This document shows, one piece after another, positions 1 to 7,301 of a stretch of DNA of 26,431 bases. Numbering within the stretch: the stretch's first letter is position 1; every line of letters starts with the position of its first letter. Under the pieces are notes generated by a model, which made no database searches, was not told where the DNA came from, and saw nothing but the letters and a program-made list of their open reading frames with translations. The DNA lies in NCBI GenBank assembly GCA_023431215.1, contig JAEYXR010000083.1:1-26431 (forward strand), given 5' to 3'. The DNA comes from Bacillota bacterium (GTDB lineage Bacteria > Bacillota > Clostridia > Oscillospirales > Ruminococcaceae). A program made the position numbers and the translations under genes.

Positions 1-4
1 TATA

Positions 5-1030
5 TTATTCGGTAAAAAAACGGTAACTGGTATGATGGTTATACTCATCTTTCGCATGCAGAACAGCCGAAGGAAAGTGGGGGTTATTTGGACTATCGGG
101 GAAAAACTGTGTTTCCAGACATACTCCGTGGTGAATATCATAGGTAGCGCCATGTTTACCTTTCCTTGGGGTCAAAAAACCTGCGGAATACAATTGAATA
201 CCGGGCTTTGTAGTGGCAACCTCCAACACAATACCTGTAGCGGAACATTTTAAAACAGCCACCGGGTTTTTAGTCGGGTTATCCAGAACTAGGTTGTGGT
301 CATAGCCCCTAGTGCTGCGAAGCATGGGGTGGCTAAACCTGTCCCCCAAAGAGGTAGGCATACGCAGATCCAAAGGGGTACCGTCTACGGATGCCAAATC
401 TCCTGTTGGAATATTACCTTCTCCACAAGGGGTGTAGCGGCTTGCAGCAATGGAAATAATGTGGTCATCCAAACTGCCGCTTGCTTGGCCGCCGAGGTTA
501 AAATAGCAGTGGTTGGTAAGGTTTACAACGGTATCCTGGTTGGTGCGTGCGTTGTAGTGAATATCCAATTGGCCAGGTTTCTCCAGGGAATAGGTGACCT
601 CTACGTGCAGCTCTCCGGGGAAACCTTCCTCCAGATGGGGAGATACCAGGGTAAATGTCACAGAATACTCTGTATGAGTAAAGCTCCAGTTCTTTTTATC
701 AAAGCCGGCAACACCGCCATGAAGCTGGTTTTTGCCTTCATTGGCACAAAGCTTCCACTCCCGCCCGTTGAGAGTAAACTTGGAATTGCCGATACGGTTA
801 GCGTAGCGGCCTACGCATGCGCCAACATAGCCATCATTATTCCAATATTCCTCTAAGGATTCGTATCCTAAGCAGACATCGGTGGGTGTTCCGTTTTTGT
901 CCGGGACAATAATGCTTCGCACTGTTGCACCAAGAGAAAGAAATTCTACCGTCATGTGGGAAGAGTCCGAAAGTGTAATTAAGGAGATGTTACCGGCTTT
1001 ACAGCTTCCAAAAGGCTTTACAGTAACCAT
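5..1030 (-). CDS. galM: Galactose mutarotase (aldose 1-epimerase)
   Basis: Interconverts alpha- and beta-D-galactose, supplying the alpha anomer to galactokinase; cytosolic. The 341-residue product has the family landmarks: NQLHGG with the first catalytic-region His near residue 104, NHCYFNLGG with His174, and a C-terminal LETQFFPDSPN block whose Glu306 fits the catalytic base. The reading frame is open for 20 more codons upstream, but that stretch lies inside the end of galE. The ATG at 1030 has a GAGGT ribosome binding site just upstream, so I chose it. It begins 10 bases after the galE stop and is the last gene of the Leloir operon in this window; its own terminator must lie beyond the window edge. 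Assignment is secure. Confidence 0.93.
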   Translation of the reverse strand: MVTVKPFGSCKAGNISLITLSDSSHMTVEFLSLGATVRSIIVPDKNGTPTDVCLGYESLEEYWNNDGYVGACVGRYANRIGNSKFTLNGREWKLCANEGKNQLHGGVAGFDKKNWSFTHTEYSVTFTLVSPHLEEGFPGELHVEVTYSLEKPGQLDIHYNARTNQDTVVNLTNHCYFNLGGQASGSLDDHIISIAASRYTPCGEGNIPTGDLASVDGTPLDLRMPTSLGDRFSHPMLRSTRGYDHNLVLDNPTKNPVAVLKCSATGIVLEVATTKPGIQLYSAGFLTPRKGKHGATYDIHHGVCLETQFFPDSPNNPHFPSAVLHAKDEYNHHTSYRFFTE

Positions 1031-1040
1031 TGCGTTTACC

Positions 1041-2030
1041 TCACTTGTCGTAGCCGTTGGGATGGCTCTGGTGCCATGCCCAGGCATCATTTAATATTTC
1101 TTCCAATCCGCGGGTTGGGATCCATCCCAAAACAGCAGCAGCTTTGTCGTTTGAGGCAATGAGGATGGACGGATCGCCGGCACGGCGAGGCTCTACCTTT
1201 ACAGGAATTGGCTTCTTTGTTACCTTACGTGCGGCCTCAATAATTTCTTTCACCGAAAAGCCACCGCCGCTTCCCAGATTATAAATGCCGCTTTCACCGG
1301 TTTGCTCCAGGTGCTCCAAAGCCAAAAGGTGTGCTTCTACCAGGTCACGTACATGAATATAGTCGCGGATACAGGTGCCGTCTGGGGTGGGGTAGTCATT
1401 GCCATAGATCCCAATAAACTCACGCTTTCCCAAGGCGGTTTTCATCACCAAAGGAATCAGATGAGATTCAGGATTGTGGTCTTCCCCAATGCAGACATCG
1501 GTGTTGGAGCCTGCGGCGTTAAAGTAGCGGAGTGCGGCATAATGAATCCCGTAGGCGGCATCGCACCATTTCAGCATCCCTTCAATTGCCAGTTTTGTGG
1601 CGCCGTAAGGGTTGGTGGGGTTAGTATGGTCGCTCTCCTCAATGGGTTGCTTTTGGGGCTCACCATAGGTGGCAGCGGTAGAAGAAAATACAATTTTATT
1701 AACGCCGTGGTTGCGCATGGTTTCCAGCATGGTTTGAGAACCAGCTATGTTGTTTCCGTAATATTTTAGCGGATTGGTTACACTTTCGCCCACCAAGGAA
1801 TATGCGGCAAAGTTAATGACACCATCGATGGGGTGTTCGCGAAAAACACCGTCTAAAAACGCTGCATCCCGCACATCACCCACTCGAAGCCGAGCCCCCT
1901 TGACAGCCTGCCAGTGTCCGGTAGAAAGATTATCTACTACAACAACATCATAACCACGCTGGGCCAATAATGCAACCATGTGGCTGCCGATATAGCCTGC
2001 ACCGCCCGCCACCAAAATTGTTTTCATCAT
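1041..2030 (-). CDS. galE: UDP-glucose 4-epimerase
   Basis: NAD-dependent epimerisation of UDP-galactose to UDP-glucose, the last Leloir step, which also supplies UDP-galactose for surface polysaccharides. The 329-residue protein is an extended short-chain dehydrogenase: the Rossmann motif GGAGYIG is at residues 9-15, the FSSTAATYG strand is near 115-123, and the catalytic pair is Tyr142 and Lys146 in PYGATK. Length is normal for bacterial GalE (about 330-340). The start ATG overlaps the galT stop by four bases (ATGA), and a GGAGGAG site lies inside the galT end, indicating translational coupling. A second in-frame Met follows directly, so the true start could be one codon later. Confidence 0.95.
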   Translation of the reverse strand: MMKTILVAGGAGYIGSHMVALLAQRGYDVVVVDNLSTGHWQAVKGARLRVGDVRDAAFLDGVFREHPIDGVINFAAYSLVGESVTNPLKYYGNNIAGSQTMLETMRNHGVNKIVFSSTAATYGEPQKQPIEESDHTNPTNPYGATKLAIEGMLKWCDAAYGIHYAALRYFNAAGSNTDVCIGEDHNPESHLIPLVMKTALGKREFIGIYGNDYPTPDGTCIRDYIHVRDLVEAHLLALEHLEQTGESGIYNLGSGGGFSVKEIIEAARKVTKKPIPVKVEPRRAGDPSILIASNDKAAAVLGWIPTRGLEEILNDAWAWHQSHPNGYDK

Positions 2031-3019
2031 TGGGCATTCTCCTCCTTACAGTATTTTTCATAAGCAGCTCTCATTTCTTCAGCCTTGACCTCGGGACTGC
2101 TGGGGTTGCACCAAACACCTGCGCCGGTTTCGGAAGAAGCAAAAAATTGCTGTACAGTGCCGGAACGCATGGGGGGAATAAATTCAATGTGAAAATGAAA
2201 GGCTTTGTTTACCGCTTCATCGTCCTCAGTGTTAACAGGGGCATTGTGCATACACATCATATAAGGAAAACTGGTATCAAAAAGGCTATCGTACATTCCT
2301 GCAACACCGCGGACGGTTTTACCCAGCGCATCTAGCTCCTCTTTTGTCATTGCAGAAAGGTGGGGAACATGGCGGTTGGCAGTTACATGAATTCCGTAGG
2401 TGAGGGGAGAGAAAAAAGGAATGTAGGCGGTAAAATACTCATTGCGAAACACAATACGGCGTCCGTCCTTAACTTCTTCGGCCAGCATATCGCAAAACAG
2501 GCAGTCACCGTTTTCATCGTGATATTCCTGTGCAGAAGCAAGCTCCTGCTCCAGCTTTTTGGGCATAAAGGGGTAGCCATAAGCCTGACCGTGGGGATGA
2601 GGCATGGTTACACCCACCACTTCACCTTTGTTTTCGAAAATAAAGACGTATTTAATATTGGGGTCAGCACGCATATCGTCAAAAATATCACGCCACATGG
2701 CGGCCAGTTTATGCACATGTGCATCGCTTAAGTCGCAGACACGTCCGTGATGGTCCGGTGAATACAGCAGCACCTCGCAGCGTCCATAGGCAGGACGCAC
2801 CTTGAAGAAAGGCTCTGAAGCTACATCGTCCGGCTCCCTGGGCGGTACGCTAAGTGCAGGAAAGTCATTGGGGTACCGCAGCACATCAAAATGATCGGGG
2901 ACTTTGCCGCTGCCGGGGCAGAAGGGGCACCAGTCCTTTGGCATGGTGGGACGAGCCTGACGGTGACTGGCAACCATAGTCCAGTCCTTGGTAATTGGGT
3001 TCCATCTTAATTCAGCCAT
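2027..3019 (-). CDS. galT: Galactose-1-phosphate uridylyltransferase
   Basis: Transfers UMP from UDP-glucose to galactose 1-phosphate, giving UDP-galactose and glucose 1-phosphate. The 330-residue protein belongs to the HIT superfamily. The active-site HPHGQ is at residues 141-145, with His143 the expected uridylylated residue. Cys31 and Cys34 (CPFC) match the structural metal site of the E. coli-type enzyme. A second CxxC at 173-176 (CLFC) is a possible further metal ligand pair. It lies 21 bases after galK and overlaps galE by four bases, so it is the second gene of the operon. A ribosome binding site (GGAGGATAAT on the coding strand) precedes the ATG at 3019. Confidence 0.94.
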   Translation of the reverse strand: MAELRWNPITKDWTMVASHRQARPTMPKDWCPFCPGSGKVPDHFDVLRYPNDFPALSVPPREPDDVASEPFFKVRPAYGRCEVLLYSPDHHGRVCDLSDAHVHKLAAMWRDIFDDMRADPNIKYVFIFENKGEVVGVTMPHPHGQAYGYPFMPKKLEQELASAQEYHDENGDCLFCDMLAEEVKDGRRIVFRNEYFTAYIPFFSPLTYGIHVTANRHVPHLSAMTKEELDALGKTVRGVAGMYDSLFDTSFPYMMCMHNAPVNTEDDEAVNKAFHFHIEFIPPMRSGTVQQFFASSETGAGVWCNPSSPEVKAEEMRAAYEKYCKEENAQ

Positions 3020-3040
3020 GATTATCCTCCAATGGTATGG

Positions 3041-4315
3041 TTACAGCAAAATTCCGCCAACGGGACGGATAGAGAGCACATGACAACTGCCTTGACCCAA
3101 AACAGCCTCGGTGCGCTCCTTAAATTCTGCTAAAAGTTCAGTGGGAACAAAAGCTTGAGCAGTACCGCCAAAGCCACCACCATGAACACGCACAGCGCCA
3201 CGTCCCCCTAAAATATCTTCGCATAAAGCAATGGTCAGCATCAGTTCCTGACAGGTGGTTTGCCCGGTGGGCACAACGTTTTGCAAATACATTGCAGAAG
3301 ATTTTCCCGATTCTCTTACGAGATGTAAGAATTCATCAAAATTACCGTCCTTTAAAGCCTGTGCCTGTGCGGCAGCCCGTTGGTTTTCGGCATAAAAGTG
3401 AAAGGCGCGTAGTATGCCGCGGTCTCCGACAATCTTGCGTACTTCCGGAAGTGCAGCTATGAAATCTGCGTGGGGGACATCTCGTAAAAATTCTTTGCCA
3501 AAGAAACGACAAACAGCTTTAAGCTCATTGGTAATAGAGGCATATTCTTCGGTAAGGTCAGCGTGACCCGCTCCTGAATCTAAAATACATAGAGCATATC
3601 CGGTAGCCCCAAAGTCAAGTGGCACCTGTTCTACCACAGGGTGGGTGGTATCTTTAAAATCAATGGCAACAACACTGCCTACAGAAGAAGCAGTTTGATC
3701 CATAAGTCCGCAGGGTTTTCCAAAAAATACATTTTCAGCATATTGGCCAATTTGAGCAATTTCTACCGCGGTGCGGCTACCAGACCAAAACAGGTGGTTA
3801 AGCATGGTGCCCACCAGAACTTCGTAGGCGGCAGAGGAGGATAAACCGCTGCCCCCGGGGACATTGGAGACCACATAAGCATCCAGGCCAACACCATCCA
3901 AGGAGCAGCCCAACTGCCGAAAGCGTGCAGCAACGCCACGAATCAGTGATGCAGACGTACCTGTTTCTTCGGGGTTGGGAGCTAAGTCAGACAAATCTAC
4001 CACAGCCAAAGGGTACCCCTGGGACTGAATGCGGATCATCCCGCTTTGATTGGGTGCCGCAGCTGCAAGTAAGTCCAGATTAATTGCAGCTGCCAAGACA
4101 CGCCCGTGTTGATGGTCGGTGTGATTTCCTCCTAGTTCGGTACGGCCGGGTGCACTAAACAAAGCCTCTGCATGATTCCCAAAAGACTTGTTAAAGCCTG
4201 TTAGTACCTCGCAGCAACGTTTTTTTGCCCAATCTAATTTTTCGTTGCCATATAATTGGCTTAAAACAGCATTATAACCACCTGTAACAAGCTTTTGCTC
4301 TAATTGCATTTGCAT
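3041..4315 (-). CDS. galK: Galactokinase
   Basis: ATP-dependent phosphorylation of alpha-D-galactose at C1, the committed Leloir step. This is a GHMP kinase of 424 residues, slightly longer than the usual 380-400. Motif 1 (GRTELGGNHTDHQ) is at 58-70, the ATP loop GGSGLSSSAA at 154-163, catalytic Asp206 in GLMDQ, and motif 3 (HGGGFGG) near 380. The start ATG at 4315 has an AAGGAGG site seven bases upstream. It is the first gene of galK-galT-galE-galM and is divergent from an AraC-family regulator across a 329-base intergenic region. This gene pair suggests galactose- or galactoside-responsive control (inference). Confidence 0.95.
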   Translation of the reverse strand: MQMQLEQKLVTGGYNAVLSQLYGNEKLDWAKKRCCEVLTGFNKSFGNHAEALFSAPGRTELGGNHTDHQHGRVLAAAINLDLLAAAAPNQSGMIRIQSQGYPLAVVDLSDLAPNPEETGTSASLIRGVAARFRQLGCSLDGVGLDAYVVSNVPGGSGLSSSAAYEVLVGTMLNHLFWSGSRTAVEIAQIGQYAENVFFGKPCGLMDQTASSVGSVVAIDFKDTTHPVVEQVPLDFGATGYALCILDSGAGHADLTEEYASITNELKAVCRFFGKEFLRDVPHADFIAALPEVRKIVGDRGILRAFHFYAENQRAAAQAQALKDGNFDEFLHLVRESGKSSAMYLQNVVPTGQTTCQELMLTIALCEDILGGRGAVRVHGGGFGGTAQAFVPTELLAEFKERTEAVLGQGSCHVLSIRPVGGILL

Positions 4316-4644
4316 TTTAATTCCTCCTTGCTTTACATAAAAAACCTGTAGAATAATTATTATGAAGGTAAGATAAATTGCATCGAAATATCATTTTACG
4401 GTGCTATGTGCAAAATGTAATAACTGTTAAATGACGGCTATTGGTGGAGAAAAAATTGTTGCACAGAGAGTGCTATAACTTATTGGTATATTTTAAAACT
4501 AAGGATACATGTAATTGCTTTCTTGTCTATACTGTATCAATTTAAGTGGCTACATGCAATTGAAATCTGATTCGGTTTATATGGATTATTGTTGCATAAC
4601 ATATTTTTTTAGGGTATGCTAAATAAATGAAAGGAGGGGAAAGT
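4316..4644. promoter_or_regulatory. galK/araC-type regulator divergent control region
   Basis: This 329-base AT-rich spacer separates galK (minus) from the AraC-family gene (plus). For the plus gene, TTGCAT (4592-4597) and TATGCT (4615-4620) are 17 bases apart and would start RNA just before 4627. Two near-identical 12-mers in direct orientation, TACATGTAATTG (4506-4517) and TACATGCAATTG (4551-4562), differ at one base and lie 45 bases apart. They are candidate binding sites for the divergent regulator. I could not find a convincing sigma-A promoter for galK, as is common for activator-dependent promoters. No gene is seen here. Confidence 0.5.
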
Positions 4645-5481
4645 ATGGGACAAGATTTTAAGCATTCCTTTAAAGCATCCCAGCGGGAACTGCTTTCTTT
4701 ACTGGTATACAATGTGGGCTTTCAAAAATGTGTACCCGGTTATGGCTGGGGACCCGGGGTACGAGATCATTATCTAATTCATTATGTGGTATCCGGCAAG
4801 GGCGTTTATAAAACGGAAGGAAGGACCTTTGTGTTGAAGGCGGGAGATACTTTTTTGGTATACCCCGATACTCCGGTTTTTTATCAGGCAGATGAAAAAG
4901 AGCCATGGGAGTATTACTGGGTAGGCTTCTCGGGCCCGAGTGCGGGACTGCTTCTTGCTCAAACAGCTTTTTCTCCTCAAAAACAGGTGCTTTCGCTGCC
5001 GGAGGGAGGACGTTTTCGGCAGGCGTTGCTGGAAATTTATAAAGCCAGGGGCAGTGATTACCCCAGTGCAGTGCGGATGGCGGGTTATTTACAAGCCGCG
5101 CTGGGGCTGTTGATGGAAAACATGCCGCCTCGCCGGGGAAATGAGGCGTTGTCTGCCTATGCACATCAAGGTGCGGAGTTTATTCAACAAAATTATTCCC
5201 GACCCATTACCATTGAGCAGGCTGCACAGCAGGCTGGTGTCAGCCGCAGCTGTTTATATCGCGCATTTATGGCGGAATTCCATTGCTCGCCAAGTGAATA
5301 TCTTACCAACTTTCGCATTCAAAGAGCCTGTCAGCTGCTTCGTCACAGTGCACTCACTGTTCGGGCGGTAGCAGCATCCACAGGGTTTGAAGACCATTTC
5401 TATTTTTCCCGTGCTTTTCGCAGAGCCCTTGGGCAATCTCCGTCCCAATACCGGGCATCTGCTGAGACTAAGGAAACATAA
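4645..5481 (+). CDS. AraC-family transcriptional regulator of the gal operon (predicted)
   Basis: The 278-residue protein has an N-terminal cupin-like sugar-sensing domain (about 15-110; GDTFLVYPDTPVFYQ near 67-81) and a C-terminal AraC DNA-binding domain (about 172-272). The two helix-turn-helices are near 190-211 (IEQAAQQAGVSRSCLYRAF) and 238-262 (TVRAVAASTGFEDHFYFSR). An in-frame ATG exists at 4627, but the AAAGGAGGGG ribosome binding site lies between it and the ATG at 4645, which decides the start. It is divergent from galK, so it probably controls the Leloir operon; the same architecture is found in regulators of alpha-galactoside and raffinose use. The inducer cannot be told from sequence. 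Confidence 0.85.
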   Translation: MGQDFKHSFKASQRELLSLLVYNVGFQKCVPGYGWGPGVRDHYLIHYVVSGKGVYKTEGRTFVLKAGDTFLVYPDTPVFYQADEKEPWEYYWVGFSGPSAGLLLAQTAFSPQKQVLSLPEGGRFRQALLEIYKARGSDYPSAVRMAGYLQAALGLLMENMPPRRGNEALSAYAHQGAEFIQQNYSRPITIEQAAQQAGVSRSCLYRAFMAEFHCSPSEYLTNFRIQRACQLLRHSALTVRAVAASTGFEDHFYFSRAFRRALGQSPSQYRASAETKET

Positions 5482-5486
5482 TTGAA

Positions 5487-5550
5487 GAAAAAACCCGGCA
5501 AAAATGGATTGGTGTCTACAGTGGCATCGTCAAAATGCCGGTTTTTTTTT
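5487..5550 (+). terminator. Terminator after the AraC-family gene
   Basis: CCGGCA (5495-5500) pairs with TGCCGG (5536-5541). The pair is flanked by an A-run on the left and nine Ts on the right, so the stem extends with one bulged C. The loop is long (about 35 bases), but the T-tract is strong. Confidence 0.7.
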
Positions 5551-5830
5551 GCTTAAATAACTGAGAGTAAATTTAGTTTATTGCGGTACGTTAATTACCA
5601 TACTTAACTTATAATTTATAGGATGCGTTATGGGGCTGATTGAAAAAGCGCCTGACTTTACCGTGCTTACCACAAATATTAGCAGTCTTATCAATAGAGT
5701 GCTAATTATTTACAAATTAGACATAAAATGATTAACACTTTTTTACAACTGTCGCTTATACTATAGTCAAAGGAACAAAAAAGCATACAGCTTTGCTGTT
5801 ACCTTAAAAAAATTACTTGGAGGTTTTTGT
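5551..5830 (+). promoter_or_regulatory. hsp20 upstream region: candidate promoter and leader
   Basis: This AT-rich stretch has no gene. Apart from the CIRCE element it holds a candidate promoter: TTAACA (5732-5737) and TATACT (5757-5762), with a rather long 19-base spacer. It would give a leader of about 60 bases ending in the ribosome binding site TTGGAGG before the ATG at 5831. Upstream of CIRCE I see only weaker promoter-like hexamers. Confidence 0.4.
5679..5705 (+). promoter_or_regulatory. CIRCE element (HrcA operator)
   Basis: The arms TTAGCAGTC and GAGTGCTAA are separated by exactly nine bases. This matches the CIRCE consensus (TTAGCACTC-N9-GAGTGCTAA) at 17 of 18 arm positions; the single mismatch is C to G at position 7 of the left arm. 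CIRCE is the binding site of the heat-shock repressor HrcA. It lies 125 bases before the hsp20 ATG, which places hsp20 in the HrcA regulon (inference). It sits upstream of the best promoter I can see rather than over the transcription start. Confidence 0.85.
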
Positions 5831-6259
5831 ATGTTTGATTTAACACCTTTTACATCGTCCGGCACGAGCATCGGAAACCTTTTTGACACCATGGCTCGCA
5901 GCTTTTTTGGAGATACAGGTGTCAGCTTAGCTGGCTTTCGTACCGATGTACTGGACAAAGGCGACCACTATCTTCTTGAGGCGGAGCTGCCAGGGTTCAA
6001 CAAAGAAGATATCCGCATTGACTTGGATGGAGACCGTCTGGTAATAGCGGCAGAGCACAAAGAGGAAAAGGAAGATAGGCAGGAACAGTACCTGCGTCGT
6101 GAGCGCAGCTATGGTAGCTTTATGCGGGCATTTGATGTATCTTCCGTAAAGACAGATAATATTACAGCTAAATATCAAAACGGGGTATTGGAGCTGACTT
6201 TGCCCAAGAAACAACCGGACGCAGCAATAAAAAATCGTCAGATTCTTATACAATCATAA
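5831..6259 (+). CDS. hsp20: Hsp20/alpha-crystallin small heat-shock protein
   Basis: An ATP-independent holdase chaperone of 142 residues that binds unfolding proteins in the cytoplasm. The alpha-crystallin domain spans about 37-127: it opens with FRTDVLDKGDHYLLEAELPG and ends with the hallmark YQNGVLELTLPKK (115-127). A short C-terminal I-x-I-type motif (ILI, 138-140) fits oligomer assembly. The region around 74-92 is very rich in Glu, Lys and Arg. The start has a GGAGG site at the right distance. It is monocistronic, with CIRCE upstream and a strong terminator downstream, so heat or stress induction is likely. Confidence 0.93.
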   Translation: MFDLTPFTSSGTSIGNLFDTMARSFFGDTGVSLAGFRTDVLDKGDHYLLEAELPGFNKEDIRIDLDGDRLVIAAEHKEEKEDRQEQYLRRERSYGSFMRAFDVSSVKTDNITAKYQNGVLELTLPKKQPDAAIKNRQILIQS

Positions 6260-6278
6260 TTTGTAACCCTGTCCTAAC

Positions 6279-6314
6279 AAAAATATCCACCGGCTGCGCC
6301 GGTGGATATTTTTA
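6279..6314 (+). terminator. Strong rho-independent terminator after hsp20
   Basis: ATATCCACCGGC and GCCGGTGGATAT form a perfect 12-base stem around a TGC loop, flanked by A-run and T-run. The symmetry could let it act on both strands. Confidence 0.9.
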
Positions 6315-6463
6315 TGTAGTATAAAAAGCAGCCGTAAAAATGTTTTATAATAAAAGGGTACTTTAAAAAACTAATTGTACGCTGTAAAAATAAGGTGCCT
6401 GGCACGTACAGTAGTAATGATAACAGTAAAAGGCACAATAACCTAGGATGCAGACATAAAAGT

Positions 6464-6490
6464 AACCTCCCCCATAAAATGGGAGAGGTT
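6464..6490 (-). terminator. Hairpin downstream of udp
   Basis: AACCTCC/CCCAT pairs with ATGGG/AGAGGTT with one mismatch and an AAA loop, 10 bases beyond the udp stop on the minus strand. The following T-tract (TTACTTTTA on the minus strand) is imperfect, so this is a probable rather than certain terminator of the three-gene unit. Confidence 0.6.
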
Positions 6491-6500
6491 TGTGGTTGGG

Positions 6501-7262
6501 TTATTTTGCTTGTTTATCCTGAGCAATGAGCAGCCGTATCCCTTCTACTGCGGCACGTACCGCAAGGGTAGTATCGTGGCAATGTGGGTCAGAAAGGCCC
6601 TGCCGTTTGCGTTCCTGATTCCATACTACATTTAAAACACAGCCCGCACGTGCACCCAATATTTGAGCCACAATAAAAAGCGCGGCACTCTCCATTTCGG
6701 ATGCAAGGCAGCCTGCCATAATCCAGGCCTGCCATTTTTCCAACAATTCTGTGCCACAAGGCATACGCTGGGGAGAATGCTGTCCATAAAAGGAATCCTT
6801 ACACTGCACAACGCCAACATGTGTGTTAGCTCCCAAGGCGCGTCCGGCCTGCACCAGTGCGTTGGTAACCTCAAGGTTTGAAACAGCAGGAAATTCAATG
6901 GGAACATACTCTCTGGTAGTACCCTCCATACGGATAGAAGCATTGGCAACTACCAAATCGCCTCCCATCACAGGTGTTGCCATGCCGCCACAGGTGCCAA
7001 TGCGAACAAAGGTGGTAACACCGGTTTGAAACAGTTCTTCAACACAAATTGCAGTGGAGGGGCCGCCCATGCCGGTAGACATAACCAGCACGTTTTCGCC
7101 ATCCAGTTGGCCGATATAAGTGGTATACTCCCGGTTTTGGTGTAAAAAGCGAGGATTATCCAGAAAAGCCGCTATCTTTTCTACCCGACCTGGGTCACCG
7201 GGCAGAATGACATATCTTGCGCCATGGCTATCATCAATGCCAATGTGATATAAGGGCTCCAT
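6501..7262 (-). CDS. udp: Uridine phosphorylase (nucleoside phosphorylase family)
   Basis: Phosphorolysis of uridine to uracil and ribose 1-phosphate in pyrimidine salvage. The 253-residue protein belongs to the PNP/UDP family (NP-I): the phosphate loop LPGDPGRV is at 20-27, the STGMGGPS loop at 62-69, RIGTCGG at 87-93, and the substrate-binding SEMESAALF in the last third. The GTTREYVP segment and overall fit favour uridine phosphorylase over purine phosphorylase, but specificity is inferred. Six codons of in-frame ORF precede the chosen ATG; they contain the GGAGGT ribosome binding site, so translation starts at 7262. It is the last of three minus-strand genes, 39 bases after pncB. Confidence 0.88.
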   Translation of the reverse strand: MEPLYHIGIDDSHGARYVILPGDPGRVEKIAAFLDNPRFLHQNREYTTYIGQLDGENVLVMSTGMGGPSTAICVEELFQTGVTTFVRIGTCGGMATPVMGGDLVVANASIRMEGTTREYVPIEFPAVSNLEVTNALVQAGRALGANTHVGVVQCKDSFYGQHSPQRMPCGTELLEKWQAWIMAGCLASEMESAALFIVAQILGARAGCVLNVVWNQERKRQGLSDPHCHDTTLAVRAAVEGIRLLIAQDKQAK

Positions 7263-7301
7263 ACTAATACCTCCGCTCAAAATAAAGTCATGTTTTTAGG
7301 C

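Noticed and set aside
296..856. 186-codon plus-strand open frame opposite galM
   Set aside because: Shadow of galM on the other strand; no start signal and no recognisable domain.
1031..1090. 20-codon N-terminal extension of galM
   Set aside because: It overlaps the end of galE, and the GAGGT site supports the ATG at 1030.
6376..6410. Nested inverted repeats TGTACG/CGTACA and GTGCC-T-GGCAC in the hsp20-udp spacer
   Set aside because: Short arms, no T-tract and no known class of regulatory RNA or repeat that I can support; a chance structure is likely.
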